Assembly: GCF_000270185.1 (NCBI RefSeq)
Contig: NC_015516.1
Coordinates: forward strand, 791,001-855,000
Length of the DNA: 64,000 nt
Origin: Melissococcus plutonius ATCC 35311
Lineage (GTDB): Bacteria > Bacillota > Bacilli > Lactobacillales > Enterococcaceae
Reading direction: 5' to 3'
In this document: piece by piece, positions 1 to 9,787 of the stretch
Layout of the letters: the number at the start of each line of letters is the position of its first letter
Numbering within the stretch: position 1 is the stretch's first letter
Notes under the pieces: generated by a model
Told to the model about the DNA's origin: nothing
Databases searched by the model: none
What the model saw: the letters and a program-made list of their open reading frames with translations, nothing else
Made by a program: the position numbers and the translations under genes

Positions 1-1426
1 TGAAATTGAAGAAGATTCCCTACTCATTCAAAGAGATATTTCCAATACTGGCAAAAATGTTTGTCGTATCAATGGACGAATTGTTACTCTTTCTAATCTA
101 CGCAGAATTGGTGAATATTTGGTAGATATTCATGGCCAAAACGAGCACCAAGAATTAATGCAAAGTGATAAGCATATAGAAATGCTAGATGAATTTGGTG
201 GTAAGGAATTAGAGCAAATTAAAAAGCAATATAAAGAATTATACAAAGAATATCGCTTGTTAGAAAAAAAGGTAAAAAATCATCAGAAAAATGAAAAAGA
301 ATTTGCACAACGAATGGACATGTTGCAATTTCAACAAAAAGAAATTGCCTCAGCAAAATTGGTTGTTAATGAAGAACAACAATTGTTGGAAGAAAAGAAC
401 AAATTAGCCAATTTTCAAAAAATAGCTGATACATTTTCTATTAGTTATGAAGCTATTAATGGTGAAGACAGTAGTTTAGATAAAATTGGATTAGCAATGA
501 ATGAATTAACAACAATTGAAACACTAGATCCAGCTTATAAAACAATCGCCGAAACAGTACAAAATAGTTATTATCTTCTCCAGGAAGCTAGTGGGGACAT
601 TGCTCATTTGATGGATAATTTAGAATTAAATGAAGAACGTTTAAATGAAGTAGAAAATAGACTTGAATTGATGCGACAATTAAAGCGAAAATATGGTGAC
701 TCTATTGAAGCAGTATTAGCTTATTATGAAGAGATTACTCATGAATTGGAAGAAGTAGGTCTACTAGAAGGTAGAGAAGATCAATTGGAAACTGCGTTAA
801 ATGAAAAACAGGCTAAGACAATCGAAAAAGGATTGGAACTACGTAAAATTCGCAAAGAAGTAGCTAAAAAATTAGGAAAAAGTATTTTAAAAGAGCTAAA
901 AGAACTCTATATGGAACATTCAGAATTTAGTGTACATTTCACACCACTCTCACCAAATAAATTATCTGATGCTGGTTTAGATTTTATTGAATTTTATATT
1001 ACAACAAATCCTGGTGAACCGTTGAAACCCCTAGTAAAGGTAGCTTCTGGAGGTGAATTATCTCGTGTCATGCTGGCATTAAAAACAATTTTTTCAAAAT
1101 CACAAGGAATAACCAGTATTGTCTTTGATGAAGTGGATACAGGTGTGAGCGGACGTGTTGCACAAGCAATTGCAGATAAAATTTATCAAATTTCAAAAAA
1201 TTCACAGGTCTTATGCATTACACATCTACCACAAGTCGCAGCTGTAGCAGACTATCAATATTTTATTGAAAAAAATATTATAGATGAAAGAACCGAAACG
1301 ATAGTTAGGGTTTTGAAAAGTAATCAACGTGTGACTGAAATTGCCCGTATGCTTTCTGGTAGCGAAATTACTACCTTAACTTTAAAGCATGCACAAGAAT
1401 TATTAAATATGGCTAACAAAAATTAA
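1..1426 (+). CDS. recN: DNA repair protein RecN, 3' part (partial)
   Basis: An SMC-like ATPase that acts on DNA double-strand breaks. The reading frame is open from base 2, so the gene starts before the window. About 474 codons are present against a usual length of about 560, so the N-terminal part with Walker A is missing. Visible are the VDIHGQNEH motif near the N-side, a long charged coiled coil, the ABC signature SGGELSRV, Walker B with VFDEVDTGVSG, and the H-loop CITHLPQVA. No other start is needed: the TTG at 119 lies inside conserved RecN sequence. Identification is very secure; only the 5' end is outside view. Confidence 0.95.
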   Translation, partial: EIEEDSLLIQRDISNTGKNVCRINGRIVTLSNLRRIGEYLVDIHGQNEHQELMQSDKHIEMLDEFGGKELEQIKKQYKELYKEYRLLEKKVKNHQKNEKEFAQRMDMLQFQQKEIASAKLVVNEEQQLLEEKNKLANFQKIADTFSISYEAINGEDSSLDKIGLAMNELTTIETLDPAYKTIAETVQNSYYLLQEASGDIAHLMDNLELNEERLNEVENRLELMRQLKRKYGDSIEAVLAYYEEITHELEEVGLLEGREDQLETALNEKQAKTIEKGLELRKIRKEVAKKLGKSILKELKELYMEHSEFSVHFTPLSPNKLSDAGLDFIEFYITTNPGEPLKPLVKVASGGELSRVMLALKTIFSKSQGITSIVFDEVDTGVSGRVAQAIADKIYQISKNSQVLCITHLPQVAAVADYQYFIEKNIIDERTETIVRVLKSNQRVTEIARMLSGSEITTLTLKHAQELLNMANKN

Positions 1427-1566
1427 ACAGTTAACCAAGAAAAAGAGAATTTTATTCAATAAAATCTATAATTAGTTAATTCATGGAATGAACAGAGATA
1501 TTTAGCCAATTATTAATCAAATATAGTAATAATAAATGAATATTTTTTATCCACAAAAAAAGCAAC

Positions 1567-1624
1567 GTTCTTAAAATAAGCAAAATTTTAATGTCTTATA
1601 AATGACTGCTTATTTTAAGTCGTT
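1567..1624. terminator. hairpin terminator between recN and the DUF4044 gene
   Basis: A 13-bp perfect stem (1570-1582 with 1607-1619) with a 24-nt loop, extended by a second short helix AACG/CGTT. It lies about 140 bases after recN and just after the minus-strand DUF4044 gene, so it probably ends transcripts from both sides. The large loop makes it less canonical. Confidence 0.5.
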
Positions 1625-1635
1625 AACTCTTAAAA

Positions 1636-1746
1636 TCATATATTTAGTATTGCCGTTAATAAAACAGAACCGACGGTCACAATTAGCATTAACCAGACAA
1701 CAACTTTTGTTAGCTTAGAAAAAGTACTCTGCTGTTTTTTGTCCAT
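1636..1746 (-). CDS. DUF4044 family small membrane protein (36 aa)
   Basis: A 36-codon gene whose product reads MDKKQQSTFSKLTKVVVWLM at its start and ends in TAILNI. This basic N-terminus followed by one hydrophobic helix (about residues 14-34) is the pattern of DUF4044 proteins of Lactobacillales. The ATG at 1746 has an AAGGA ribosome binding site upstream. The function is unknown; a single-pass membrane peptide is the only supported statement. It is easily missed because of its size, but the start signal, composition and family resemblance agree. Confidence 0.8.
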   Translation of the reverse strand: MDKKQQSTFSKLTKVVVWLMLIVTVGSVLLTAILNI

Positions 1747-1818
1747 AAAACACACGTCCTTTTTTATTGGTTATTTTATCTACAGTTTACCTCCTTTTTG
1801 AAAAATCATCAACCACAA

Positions 1819-2775
1819 TTAAAGTAAATGTTTCTTTTTTAATCCTCGAATGGTTAAAATACATAGTACAACGGTAACTAGGAAGATCCACCAAAAGGTA
1901 TTTTCACGATCAGCAAATGGAAGTTTAGCATTCATTCCAAAAACTCCACCAATAATTGTAGGAATTGTTAAGACAATAGTCAAGGAAGTTAAAATTTTCA
2001 TAACGTTGTTAAGATTATTTGAAACAATGGCGGAGAAGGTATCACTAATTTTATCAACTAATTTTAATTGAATTCGAGTCGTTGTAAGTCCCTGTTTAAT
2101 TTCTACGAGAATATCATGCAATTGTTGACTGTTGTTTTCAGGGTTACTAAATAATTGTTCGCCATATAGCATATTTATGACATGTAAGTTTGCAGATAAA
2201 GCTGATTCAAAATAAACGAGACTTTTTTGAATATCCATTATTTGATAAAGCTGTTTATTTTCGGTGGTTACTTTCAACTCACCTTCCAACTTGTCTGTTT
2301 GCTTAATCATTTCTTTTAAAAATGAATTATAAGTCAAAGAAATACGCCAAGCAATCTCTAGAAGAATTGCTTCAGCTAGAGGTAGCTGTGTGTTAAGGAT
2401 TGGTTGACGCCAAATTTGTTTAAAAAAATCTGTTGAACTATTAATAACATTAATCAATTTGTTGTCTGCTGTTATTATTAAGGCAAAAGGATAGGTTTTT
2501 AATTGCATGTAACCACTAGGACTTTTTTTAGCATGTGGATATAGTAAAATCATTAGTTCAGTTTTTCTTAATTTTTCTTGTCGTTCTCCTTCGAAGCGAG
2601 GATCTTCTTCATTATCTAATATTCCTGTTACATAATCTTTAGGTAAATGATAATTATTGGTTATTTGTTGGATTTCTTCATCAGTAGGTGCTTCAACATA
2701 AAGCCATTTAGTTGTATCAGTGCTTACTGGCTCTGATATAAAACTACCGTTCTCAAATTTTAAATAATTAATCAT
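1819..2775 (-). CDS. corA: CorA family magnesium/divalent cation transporter
   Basis: 318 residues, with a soluble N-terminal domain that is rich in charged helices and two C-terminal membrane helices (about 255-280 and 290-310). The family hallmark GMN lies at the end of the first helix, about residue 280, followed by AKLPF, and the protein ends in basic residues facing the cytoplasm. CorA proteins form pentameric Mg2+ (or Co2+/Ni2+) channels. The start at 2775 has a GAGGTG ribosome binding site. The gene stands alone on the minus strand between recN and the dcw cluster. Family assignment is firm; the ion is inferred. Confidence 0.9.
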   Translation of the reverse strand: MINYLKFENGSFISEPVSTDTTKWLYVEAPTDEEIQQITNNYHLPKDYVTGILDNEEDPRFEGERQEKLRKTELMILLYPHAKKSPSGYMQLKTYPFALIITADNKLINVINSSTDFFKQIWRQPILNTQLPLAEAILLEIAWRISLTYNSFLKEMIKQTDKLEGELKVTTENKQLYQIMDIQKSLVYFESALSANLHVINMLYGEQLFSNPENNSQQLHDILVEIKQGLTTTRIQLKLVDKISDTFSAIVSNNLNNVMKILTSLTIVLTIPTIIGGVFGMNAKLPFADRENTFWWIFLVTVVLCILTIRGLKKKHLL

Positions 2776-2961
2776 AAAAACACCTCATTGCATTTTTAAT
2801 CTGCTTAAATATATTATAATTGACTTAAAGCTAAAATGCTTATAATTTAGCCGCATGTTTAAGGAAATTGCCATATTCCTGTAATGAATTTAACAAGAAA
2901 ATAAGCTATAGTAGATAGAATGTAAAATTAAATCAGGTAGATATGAAAGGATTTGTTGTGA

Positions 2962-3333
2962 ATGAAAGCATTCTCGATTATTATGTTATTTTGGTATGTT
3001 TTTCCAGTTATTGTATTGTTTGCTGGAAAATTTATTGTTTCTTCTATTCCCTTATTGAAACGTTATAAAATTAAAGCACCTGATTTTTCTATTCCATTTT
3101 TATTTTTAGGGTTAAATGAATTATCAAAAGATACTTATGGGAAATCGATTCTTCCCTACTTAATTTTGTCTATTTTAATCTTGGGAATTATTACAGCTAT
3201 TTTTCAAGCATTTTCTTATGGCGAACTTTTATACAGTAGATATTTTAAGACCTTTTGGCGACTAACTTTTCTATTTAGTTTATTGTTTTATAGTTTATTT
3301 GTTCTTTTAAATATTATTTATTACTTGAGTTGA
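2962..3333 (+). CDS. DUF3397 family membrane protein
   Basis: 123 residues, almost entirely hydrophobic, with four likely transmembrane helices (about 5-25, 45-60, 68-88 and 100-120). It matches the size, topology and usual place (directly before mraZ) of the DUF3397 family in Lactobacillales. The function is not known. The ATG at 2962 follows AAAGGA with suitable spacing. The family call rests on resemblance and context, not a search. Confidence 0.7.
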   Translation: MKAFSIIMLFWYVFPVIVLFAGKFIVSSIPLLKRYKIKAPDFSIPFLFLGLNELSKDTYGKSILPYLILSILILGIITAIFQAFSYGELLYSRYFKTFWRLTFLFSLLFYSLFVLLNIIYYLS

Positions 3334-3540
3334 TCTTTTTTATTTTAGTCAGATAAAGCTAGAATGCAAATCACTATAAATATAATTTATTAAAAATATC
3401 ATTTGCTAAGCTAAAATTATTTCGTGATATACAAATTTTTTCAATAAGTATTAATTTTTACTTATCCTTATACAAAAAAATTATAAAAGTTTACATTTTT
3501 TTTAAATCCTATTAAAAAAGAGAGAGATTTAGTTTTTTTA

Positions 3541-3570
3541 GTGGTAGAAAGTGGTGGATTATGGTAGACT
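3541..3570 (+). promoter_or_regulatory. MraZ operator: three GTGG-type direct repeats, 10-bp period
   Basis: Three repeats, GTGGTAGAAA, GTGGTGGATT and ATGGTAGACT, follow each other with a 10-bp period 35 bases before the mraZ start. MraZ is known to bind direct GTGG-like repeats spaced by about one helical turn and to repress the dcw operon. A TTTACA hexamer at 3490 could be part of the promoter but no well-spaced -10 is clear. Confidence 0.75.
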
Positions 3571-3604
3571 AACTTTATTAAATGAAAAAGCGGGGAAACT
3601 ATTT

Positions 3605-4036
3605 ATGTTTATGGGTGAATTTCAGCATAACATAGATGTAAAAGGACGTCTCATTGTTCCATCAAAGTTTCGTGAGCGACTAGGTGGTCAGTTCGTTGTT
3701 ACAAGGGGCATGGATGGTTGTTTATTTGGTTACCCGCAAAATGAATGGATTTTGCTAGAAGAAAAATTGCAAGAAATGCCACTTTCAAAGAAAGATGCTC
3801 GGACATTCATTCGCTTCTTTTATTCTGCTGCAACTGAATGTGAAATTGATAAACAAGGACGTATCAATATCCCAGCTAATTTACGTGAATATGCTTATTT
3901 GAAAAAAGAATGTGTGATTGTGGGCGTTTCAAATCGTGTAGAAATTTGGAATCAAGAACGTTGGCAAGAATTTTCAACTGAGGCAGCGGCTAATTTTGAT
4001 GAATTAGCAGAAACAATGATTGATTTTGGTTTTTAA
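3605..4036 (+). CDS. mraZ: transcriptional regulator MraZ
   Basis: 143 residues from the ATG at 3605, the usual MraZ length. It contains two AbrB-like half domains, each with a DxxGR motif: [10 protein letters not shown] near residue 12 and [11 protein letters not shown] near residue 85. MraZ binds the repeats just upstream and controls the division/cell-wall operon. An upstream GTG at 3551 would extend the frame, but it lies inside the operator; GGGGAA before 3605 supports the shorter form. First gene of the dcw cluster, with rsmH 21 bases downstream. Confidence 0.95.
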   Translation: MFMGEFQHNIDVKGRLIVPSKFRERLGGQFVVTRGMDGCLFGYPQNEWILLEEKLQEMPLSKKDARTFIRFFYSAATECEIDKQGRINIPANLREYAYLKKECVIVGVSNRVEIWNQERWQEFSTEAAANFDELAETMIDFGF

Positions 4037-4057
4037 TTTTTAGAGATGAGGAAAGAA

Positions 4058-5008
4058 ATGACAGAAACATTTAACCATCAAACTGTTTTATTGAAAGAGA
4101 CAATCAACGAATTAAATATAAATCCTAATGGTATTTATGTAGATTGTACATTAGGTGGCGGTGGTCATAGTCAGTATCTTCTTTCTAAGTTGTCTGAAAA
4201 AGGTCATCTTTATGTATTTGATCAAGATGAAATGGCGTTAACTGCTGCATCTAAACGCCTAGCGCCCTATGTTGAAAAACAAATGGTAACGTTTATTAAA
4301 GCAAATTTTCGTTTACTAAAAGAAAAACTTTTTGAGAAACATGTTTTTCAGGTGGACGGTATATTTTATGATTTGGGGGTTTCATCTCCACAATTAGATG
4401 AGGCAGAGCGTGGCTTTAGTTATCATCACGATGCGCCACTTGATATGCGTATGGATCAAACAAGTTCGCTGACAGCCTATGAAATTGTCAATCATTACAG
4501 CTATGAGAATTTGGTGAAAGTCTTTTTTCGTTATAGTGAAGAAAAATTTTCTAAACAAATTGCTCGTGAAATTGAACGTGTACGTTTAAACCAAACGATT
4601 CAAACGACAGGAGAATTGGTTGAAATTATAAAAAAGGTCATTCCTGCGCCAGCACGTCGAACAGGTGGACATCCAGCTAAACGAATATTTCAAGCCATTA
4701 GAATTGCTGTAAATGACGAACTAGGTGCCATTGAAGTTTCTTTAGAACAGGCTATTGAATTATTAAACAAAAATGGTAGGATAGGCGTTATTACCTTCCA
4801 TTCTTTAGAAGATCGTATTGTAAAAAATATGTTTAAATCATATAGTACACCGAAAGATTTACCACCAGGACTACCAGTTGTACCAGAGGAGTATCAACCA
4901 ATATTAAAAGTAATCACAAAAAAACCAATTATACCAAGTGAAGAAGAACAAAAACAAAATAATCGATCACGTAGTGCGAAATTACGAATTGCTGAAAAAA
5001 TAATTTAA
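4058..5008 (+). CDS. rsmH: 16S rRNA (cytosine(1402)-N(4))-methyltransferase RsmH
   Basis: 316 residues. SAM-dependent enzyme that methylates C1402 of 16S rRNA; formerly MraW. Motifs seen: HQTVLLKE at the start, the SAM loop [11 protein letters not shown] about residue 35, [12 protein letters not shown] about residue 105, the RMD motif, and [14 protein letters not shown] near residue 255. The start at 4058 is preferred over 4046 because GAGGAAAG sits 4-5 bases before it, whereas 4046 has no ribosome binding site. Second gene of the dcw operon. Confidence 0.95.
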   Translation: MTETFNHQTVLLKETINELNINPNGIYVDCTLGGGGHSQYLLSKLSEKGHLYVFDQDEMALTAASKRLAPYVEKQMVTFIKANFRLLKEKLFEKHVFQVDGIFYDLGVSSPQLDEAERGFSYHHDAPLDMRMDQTSSLTAYEIVNHYSYENLVKVFFRYSEEKFSKQIAREIERVRLNQTIQTTGELVEIIKKVIPAPARRTGGHPAKRIFQAIRIAVNDELGAIEVSLEQAIELLNKNGRIGVITFHSLEDRIVKNMFKSYSTPKDLPPGLPVVPEEYQPILKVITKKPIIPSEEEQKQNNRSRSAKLRIAEKII

Positions 5009-5026
5009 GTTAGAGGGGGAAAGCAA

Positions 5027-5425
5027 ATGGCTGAGTTAAAGAAGATGAGACATAATCATTATGACGTTCCTGTAATGGACGAGCCAGTCATTGCATCACA
5101 AATTAAGAAAACAAATCAGAAAAAAGAATCTTTTCAACTTCCCCAAAAAAAATTAAATAAAATTTCAGTTTTTGAAAAGATCCTTTGTATTTTATTATTA
5201 TGTTCTATTGTTGGTATTGTTGTTATAACGATTCAGATTAGAACGACTATTTCTGAAACAATGAATAATATTACTGAAGCACAGGTAAAAAATGAACGAA
5301 AAAAAGAAGAGATGTTAAAATTAGAGCAAGAAAAAAGTGAACTTTCTAAGGCAGATCGTATTAAATCAATTGGTAAAAAACAAGGCTTATCAGAAATTGA
5401 TGGTAATTTGAGGAAAGTGAAATAA
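5027..5425 (+). CDS. ftsL: cell division protein FtsL
   Basis: 132 residues with the classic FtsL plan: a basic cytoplasmic N-terminus (1-50), one membrane helix (about 51-72, ILCILLLCSIVGIVVITIQI) and a short extracellular coiled coil rich in Glu/Lys. FtsL works with DivIB and DivIC in activating septal synthesis. An AGGGGGA ribosome binding site precedes the ATG. The stop shares a base with the start of the next gene, suggesting translational coupling to the transpeptidase. Low sequence conservation is normal; place and topology carry the call. Confidence 0.88.
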   Translation: MAELKKMRHNHYDVPVMDEPVIASQIKKTNQKKESFQLPQKKLNKISVFEKILCILLLCSIVGIVVITIQIRTTISETMNNITEAQVKNERKKEEMLKLEQEKSELSKADRIKSIGKKQGLSEIDGNLRKVK

Positions 5426-7281
5426 TGAATGTAAAGAGTAAAATTAAGAAATATATTCAAAATAAAAATGTAAATCCGATGAACAATCGTAAAAAAGTAG
5501 GCATTATATTATTTGCTACGAGTATTGGATTGTTCTTTTTGTTTGCCTACCGATTGACCTATATCACTGTGACCGGTAAGGTTGCTGGAGAATCATTGGA
5601 GAAGAGAGCAAAAGAGTTATATCAGGGAAGCAATGTAATCAAAGCAAAAAGAGGAACAATTTTTGATCGTTATGGGAACCCAATCGCTGAGGATGCTACT
5701 TCTTATTCTGTTACGGCAATTTTATCTAAGAAATATTTGGGCGTAAATAAGAAAAAACTATATGTCGAAGAAAAAAATTTCCCAGAAATTGCTAAAATTT
5801 TAAATAAATATACCAAACTGACAGAAAGCGAAGTATTAGACTATTTAAATAACAATAAAAATACAGATGGAACAACTAAATATCAAGTGGAATTTGGTTC
5901 TCATGGTAAAAATTTAACTTTAGAAACAAAACAAGCAATTGAAAAAGAATTAAAACAAAAAAAGATTAATGGAATTTCTTTTATAGAATACCCGGCACGT
6001 CTTTATCCGAATGGTGTATTTTCTTCTCATTTTATCGGCTATACTACATTAACAAATCCAGATAAGGATAGTGAGGGTTTGGTTGGTAAAATGGGACTGG
6101 AAAAAATGTATAATGATATTTTAAGTGGCAAAGATGGTCGGCAATATTATCAAAAAGATTTATATGGGAATCCTCTCCCTGGAACTGTGGCCGAAGAAAA
6201 AAAAGCAAAAGATGGTCAAGATATTTATACAACTCTTGATAGCCGCTTACAAAGTCGTTTGGAATCTCTTTTAGATCCGATTATGAAAAAAATTGAACCA
6301 GAAGACATGACAGCAGTATTAGCAAAGGCAAAAACAGGTGAAATCCTAGCAATGGCCCAACGTCCGACTTTTAATCCAGAAACTAAAGAAGGATTAGATG
6401 GAAATACTACCTGGCGAAACATTGTCTCTGAAGATTCTTTTGAACCTGGTTCCACAATGAAAATATTTACAACGGCCGCTGCTATTCAAGAAGGAAAATT
6501 TGATCCAAATGCTACATATAGTCGGGATGGTGGTATAAAGGTAGGCGATGTAACGATTAATGATCATGATTATACAAGTCTAGGCAATAAGCATATACTT
6601 AACTACAGACAAGCACTCTCTTGGTCAAGCAATATTGGTATGGTACATTTAGAAGAAAGATTGGGTGGAAATAAGTGGAAAGAGTATATGCATAAATTTG
6701 GCTTTGGAAAAAGCACTAATTCTGGTTTAGAGAATGAAGGAATTGGTAGATTGCCAGGAAATAATTACGTTGATCAAGCAATGTCTTCCTTTGGACAGGC
6801 AACTTCAGTTACTTCACTTCAGATGATGCAAGCATATACAGCAATTGCTAATGACGGAACAATGTTAAAACCTCGTTTTATTAGTAAAATTGTTGATAAA
6901 AATACAAACCAAGAAAAAATAACACCTATAGAAAAAGTTGGAATGCCAATTGATGCTAAAACGGCAAGTACTGTTAGAGAATATATGGTTGATACAGTTG
7001 AAAATCCAGTTTACGGTATTGCTTATGATATTTTTAAAGTGCCAGGCTATCATATTTCTGCAAAAACAGGAACAGCTGAAATTACAGGTAGTAATGGTTA
7101 TTTAGCCGGAAAAACAGATTATACTTATTCAGTAGTTGAAATGATGCCATCAGAAAATCCAGAATATATTTTTTATCTAACTATAAAACGACCTAAAACC
7201 TATGTTCAAAAAGATTTAGGTGATATTGCAAATCCACTCTTAAAACTAGCTACGGATATTCAAGAACCAAATAATAAATAA
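5425..7281 (+). CDS. pbpX: PBP2X-type septal peptidoglycan transpeptidase lacking PASTA domains
   Basis: 618 residues: membrane anchor (about 25-45), PBP dimerisation domain (about 60-250), then the transpeptidase domain with active-site motif STMK (about 343), SSN (about 400) and KTGTAE (about 547). Class B PBPs of this locus cross-link septal peptidoglycan with FtsW. Streptococcal PBP2X proteins are about 750 residues and end in two PASTA domains. This one stops about 70 residues after KTG, and no PASTA-like sequence was recognised before mraY. The start overlaps the ftsL stop by one base. Confidence 0.93.
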   Translation: MNVKSKIKKYIQNKNVNPMNNRKKVGIILFATSIGLFFLFAYRLTYITVTGKVAGESLEKRAKELYQGSNVIKAKRGTIFDRYGNPIAEDATSYSVTAILSKKYLGVNKKKLYVEEKNFPEIAKILNKYTKLTESEVLDYLNNNKNTDGTTKYQVEFGSHGKNLTLETKQAIEKELKQKKINGISFIEYPARLYPNGVFSSHFIGYTTLTNPDKDSEGLVGKMGLEKMYNDILSGKDGRQYYQKDLYGNPLPGTVAEEKKAKDGQDIYTTLDSRLQSRLESLLDPIMKKIEPEDMTAVLAKAKTGEILAMAQRPTFNPETKEGLDGNTTWRNIVSEDSFEPGSTMKIFTTAAAIQEGKFDPNATYSRDGGIKVGDVTINDHDYTSLGNKHILNYRQALSWSSNIGMVHLEERLGGNKWKEYMHKFGFGKSTNSGLENEGIGRLPGNNYVDQAMSSFGQATSVTSLQMMQAYTAIANDGTMLKPRFISKIVDKNTNQEKITPIEKVGMPIDAKTASTVREYMVDTVENPVYGIAYDIFKVPGYHISAKTGTAEITGSNGYLAGKTDYTYSVVEMMPSENPEYIFYLTIKRPKTYVQKDLGDIANPLLKLATDIQEPNNK

Positions 7282-7303
7282 AATAATTAGAAATAAAAAA
7301 CTC

Positions 7304-7333
7304 CTCTCTTATAATAAGAGAATTATAAGGGAG
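7304..7333 (+). terminator. hairpin between pbpX and mraY
   Basis: A 12-bp stem (7304-7315 with 7322-7333, one T-G pair) and a 6-nt loop in the 142-base gap before mraY. No U-run follows, so it may be an RNA processing or attenuation element rather than a true terminator. Confidence 0.35.
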
Positions 7334-7423
7334 ACAGTTGAATATAAAATTGAAGATGAACATTAACAATTGAAAATTAATTAGAATGAGTAGACTATAT
7401 CGGAAAAAATTAGGAGAGATCGT

Positions 7424-8388
7424 ATGGAATGGACACAAATTTTTATTCCCTTAGTGTGCAGTTTTGCATTAACAATTGTTATCATGCCATTATTTATTGG
7501 TTATTTTCTTATAAAAAAACAGGGACAGGTAACAAGAGAAGAAGGACCTACTTGGCATAATAGTAAAACAGGAACACCGACTATGGGAGGCGTTATTTTT
7601 CTGTTAGCTAGTATAATTACTGCACTAATGGTAGGAATTTGGCAAAAAGAAGTGACTCCTTCTCTTTTAATTCTATTATTTACTATAATACTTTACGGAT
7701 TATTGGGTTTTTTAGATGATTTTATTAAAATTGTTAAAAAACGTAATCTTGGTTTAACTTCTACTCAGAAGATGATTGGACAAATTGCTGGTGCTATTAT
7801 TTTTTATTTTGTCTTCTTAAAAGAGGGATATCCAAATACGTTAAATTTTTTGGTAGAATAGAAATTCCTTTTGGCTATTTTTATGGTTTATTTATTATTT
7901 TTTTATTAGTAGGTTTTTCCAATGCTATCAATTTAACAGATGGCATTGATGGGTTAGTCGCTGGTTTAGCAACAATTTCTTTTTCAGCTTATGCTATTAT
8001 TGCTTGGAAACAAGCCCAATTTGATGTCTTCATCGTTTGTATTAGCATTATAGGTGGCTTAGTTGGTTTTATTCCTTATAACAAAAAACCAGCTAAAATT
8101 TTTATGGGTGATGTAGGTTCTCTGGCATTGGGGGGAGTTTTAGCGGCAATTGCTATTATGTTAAAACAAGAATGGACATTATTGTTAATTGGTTTTGTTT
8201 ATATTTGTGAAACATTAAGTGTTATATTGCAAGTTAGCTCTTATAAATTAACAGGAAAACGTATTTTTAAAATGTCACCAATCCATCATCATTTTGAAAT
8301 GTGTGGTTGGTCTGAATGGAAAATAGATATTATTTTTTGGTTGATCAATTTAATTGGCTCTGGCTTGGCCTTATGGATTCTTTTCTAA
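7424..8388 (+). pseudogene. mraY: phospho-N-acetylmuramoyl-pentapeptide-transferase MraY, one-base frameshift
   Basis: MraY transfers phospho-MurNAc-pentapeptide to undecaprenyl phosphate, making lipid I, and is essential. Residues 1-144 are read from 7424 and end at a stop at 7859-7861. The family sequence continues in the -1 frame ([23 protein letters not shown], then [12 protein letters not shown] and MSPIHHHFE) to 8388. Adding one T to the T6 run at 7846-7851 restores one 321-residue protein, the usual enterococcal length. The site is also formally a slippery T_TTT_TTG heptamer. A sequence error is the simplest reading since the gene is essential. Listed as pseudogene only because the frame is broken as given. 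Confidence 0.93.
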
Positions 8389-8410
8389 TTTATTAAAGGA
8401 GAAATCAGCA

Positions 8411-9778
8411 ATGAAAAAGATTACTGACTATAAAAATAAAAAAATTTTGGTGCTTGGCTTAGCTAAAAGTGGTAAGAGTGTAGCGAAATTGCTCCACAAA
8501 CTTGGTGCACAAGTTATCGTAAATGATTTAAAACAATTTGATAATGATCAGGATACCCAAGAGTTGATACACTTGGATATTCATGTTGTTACAGGGAAAC
8601 ATCCAATTGAACTTTTAGATGGAATTACTTTAATGGTAAAAAATCCTGGTATTCCTTATACAAATCCCATGATTATAGCTGCACAGCTAAAAAACATACC
8701 GATTGTAACGGAAGTAGAATTAGCTTATCAAATTGCTGATTGTCCAATTATTGGGATTACAGGAACGAATGGAAAAACAACAACAACTATGATGATTCAG
8801 CAAATTTTAGATGCAGGTAGACAACAAGGAAAAGCACGTCTTGCTGGCAATATTGGTTATCCAGCAAGCGAAATCACCCAACATGCAACCAAAGATGATC
8901 TGTTGGTGATGGAACTTTCTAGCTTTCAACTATTAGGAGTTTCTTCTTTTTATCCAACAATGGCAGTAATTACAAATATTTATGAAGCACACCTAGATTA
9001 CCATAAGACAAGAGAAAATTATGTTTCAGCAAAATGGCAAATTCAACAAAATATGGAGCAAGAAGATCAATTGATTATCAATTGGAATCAACCAGAACTT
9101 AGAGAAATGGTAAAAACTACCCGTGCAACTGTTGTACCTTTTTCTACCTATGAAGTAGTTAATGGTGCCTATCTTTTAAATGAAACATTATATTTTAAAG
9201 ATGAAATTATTATGTCGGTAGATGAATTAGGTGTTCCTGGAAACCATAATATTGAAAATGCCTTAGCAGCAATTTGTGTAGCAAAGTTATATAATATAGC
9301 AAATGAATCTATTAGAGAAACACTCCATCGTTTTTCCGGCGTAGCTCATCGAACACAATATATTGATACGATTAAACAAAGAAAATTTTATAATGACTCA
9401 AAAGCTACAAATATTCTTGCAACAAAAATGGCGTTAAGTGGTTTTCCATCAAATCAATTAATTTTATTAGCTGGTGGTCTAGATAGAGGAAATGACTTTG
9501 ACGAATTAATCCCTGTTTTAAAAGATCTTAAGGGAATTGTGTTATTTGGTGAAACTAAAGAGAAATTAAGAAAAATAGCAAAAAATGCAGGAGTCTTAAT
9601 AATAAAAACTGCCGCAAATATGACAGATGCAGTGAGAGAAGCCTTTGAAATTTCTCAAAAAAATGATACTATTTTATTATCTCCTGCTTGTGCAAGCTGG
9701 GATCAATACCCAAACTTTGAAATACGTGGAGAAGCTTTTATTAAAGCAGTGGAACAATTAAAAGAAAATGAAAAGTGA
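8411..9778 (+). CDS. murD: UDP-N-acetylmuramoylalanine--D-glutamate ligase MurD
   Basis: 455 residues. ATP-dependent cytoplasmic ligase that adds D-Glu to UDP-MurNAc-L-Ala. The N-terminal Rossmann fold begins KKILVLGLAKSGKS; the central Mur-ligase ATP loop GITGTNGKTTTT is near residue 115, and C-terminal FYNDSKATN and LLAGGLDRGNDF are typical of MurD. The ATG at 8411 has AAAGGAG upstream. A longer frame starts at 8354, inside mraY, without a ribosome binding site. Spacing to mraY and murG is short, so it is operonic. Confidence 0.96.
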   Translation: MKKITDYKNKKILVLGLAKSGKSVAKLLHKLGAQVIVNDLKQFDNDQDTQELIHLDIHVVTGKHPIELLDGITLMVKNPGIPYTNPMIIAAQLKNIPIVTEVELAYQIADCPIIGITGTNGKTTTTMMIQQILDAGRQQGKARLAGNIGYPASEITQHATKDDLLVMELSSFQLLGVSSFYPTMAVITNIYEAHLDYHKTRENYVSAKWQIQQNMEQEDQLIINWNQPELREMVKTTRATVVPFSTYEVVNGAYLLNETLYFKDEIIMSVDELGVPGNHNIENALAAICVAKLYNIANESIRETLHRFSGVAHRTQYIDTIKQRKFYNDSKATNILATKMALSGFPSNQLILLAGGLDRGNDFDELIPVLKDLKGIVLFGETKEKLRKIAKNAGVLIIKTAANMTDAVREAFEISQKNDTILLSPACASWDQYPNFEIRGEAFIKAVEQLKENEK

Positions 9779-9787
9779 GATAAAACA

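Noticed and set aside
1850-2071. Plus-strand open frame opposite corA
   Set aside because: Antisense to the conserved membrane part of CorA, no ribosome binding site.
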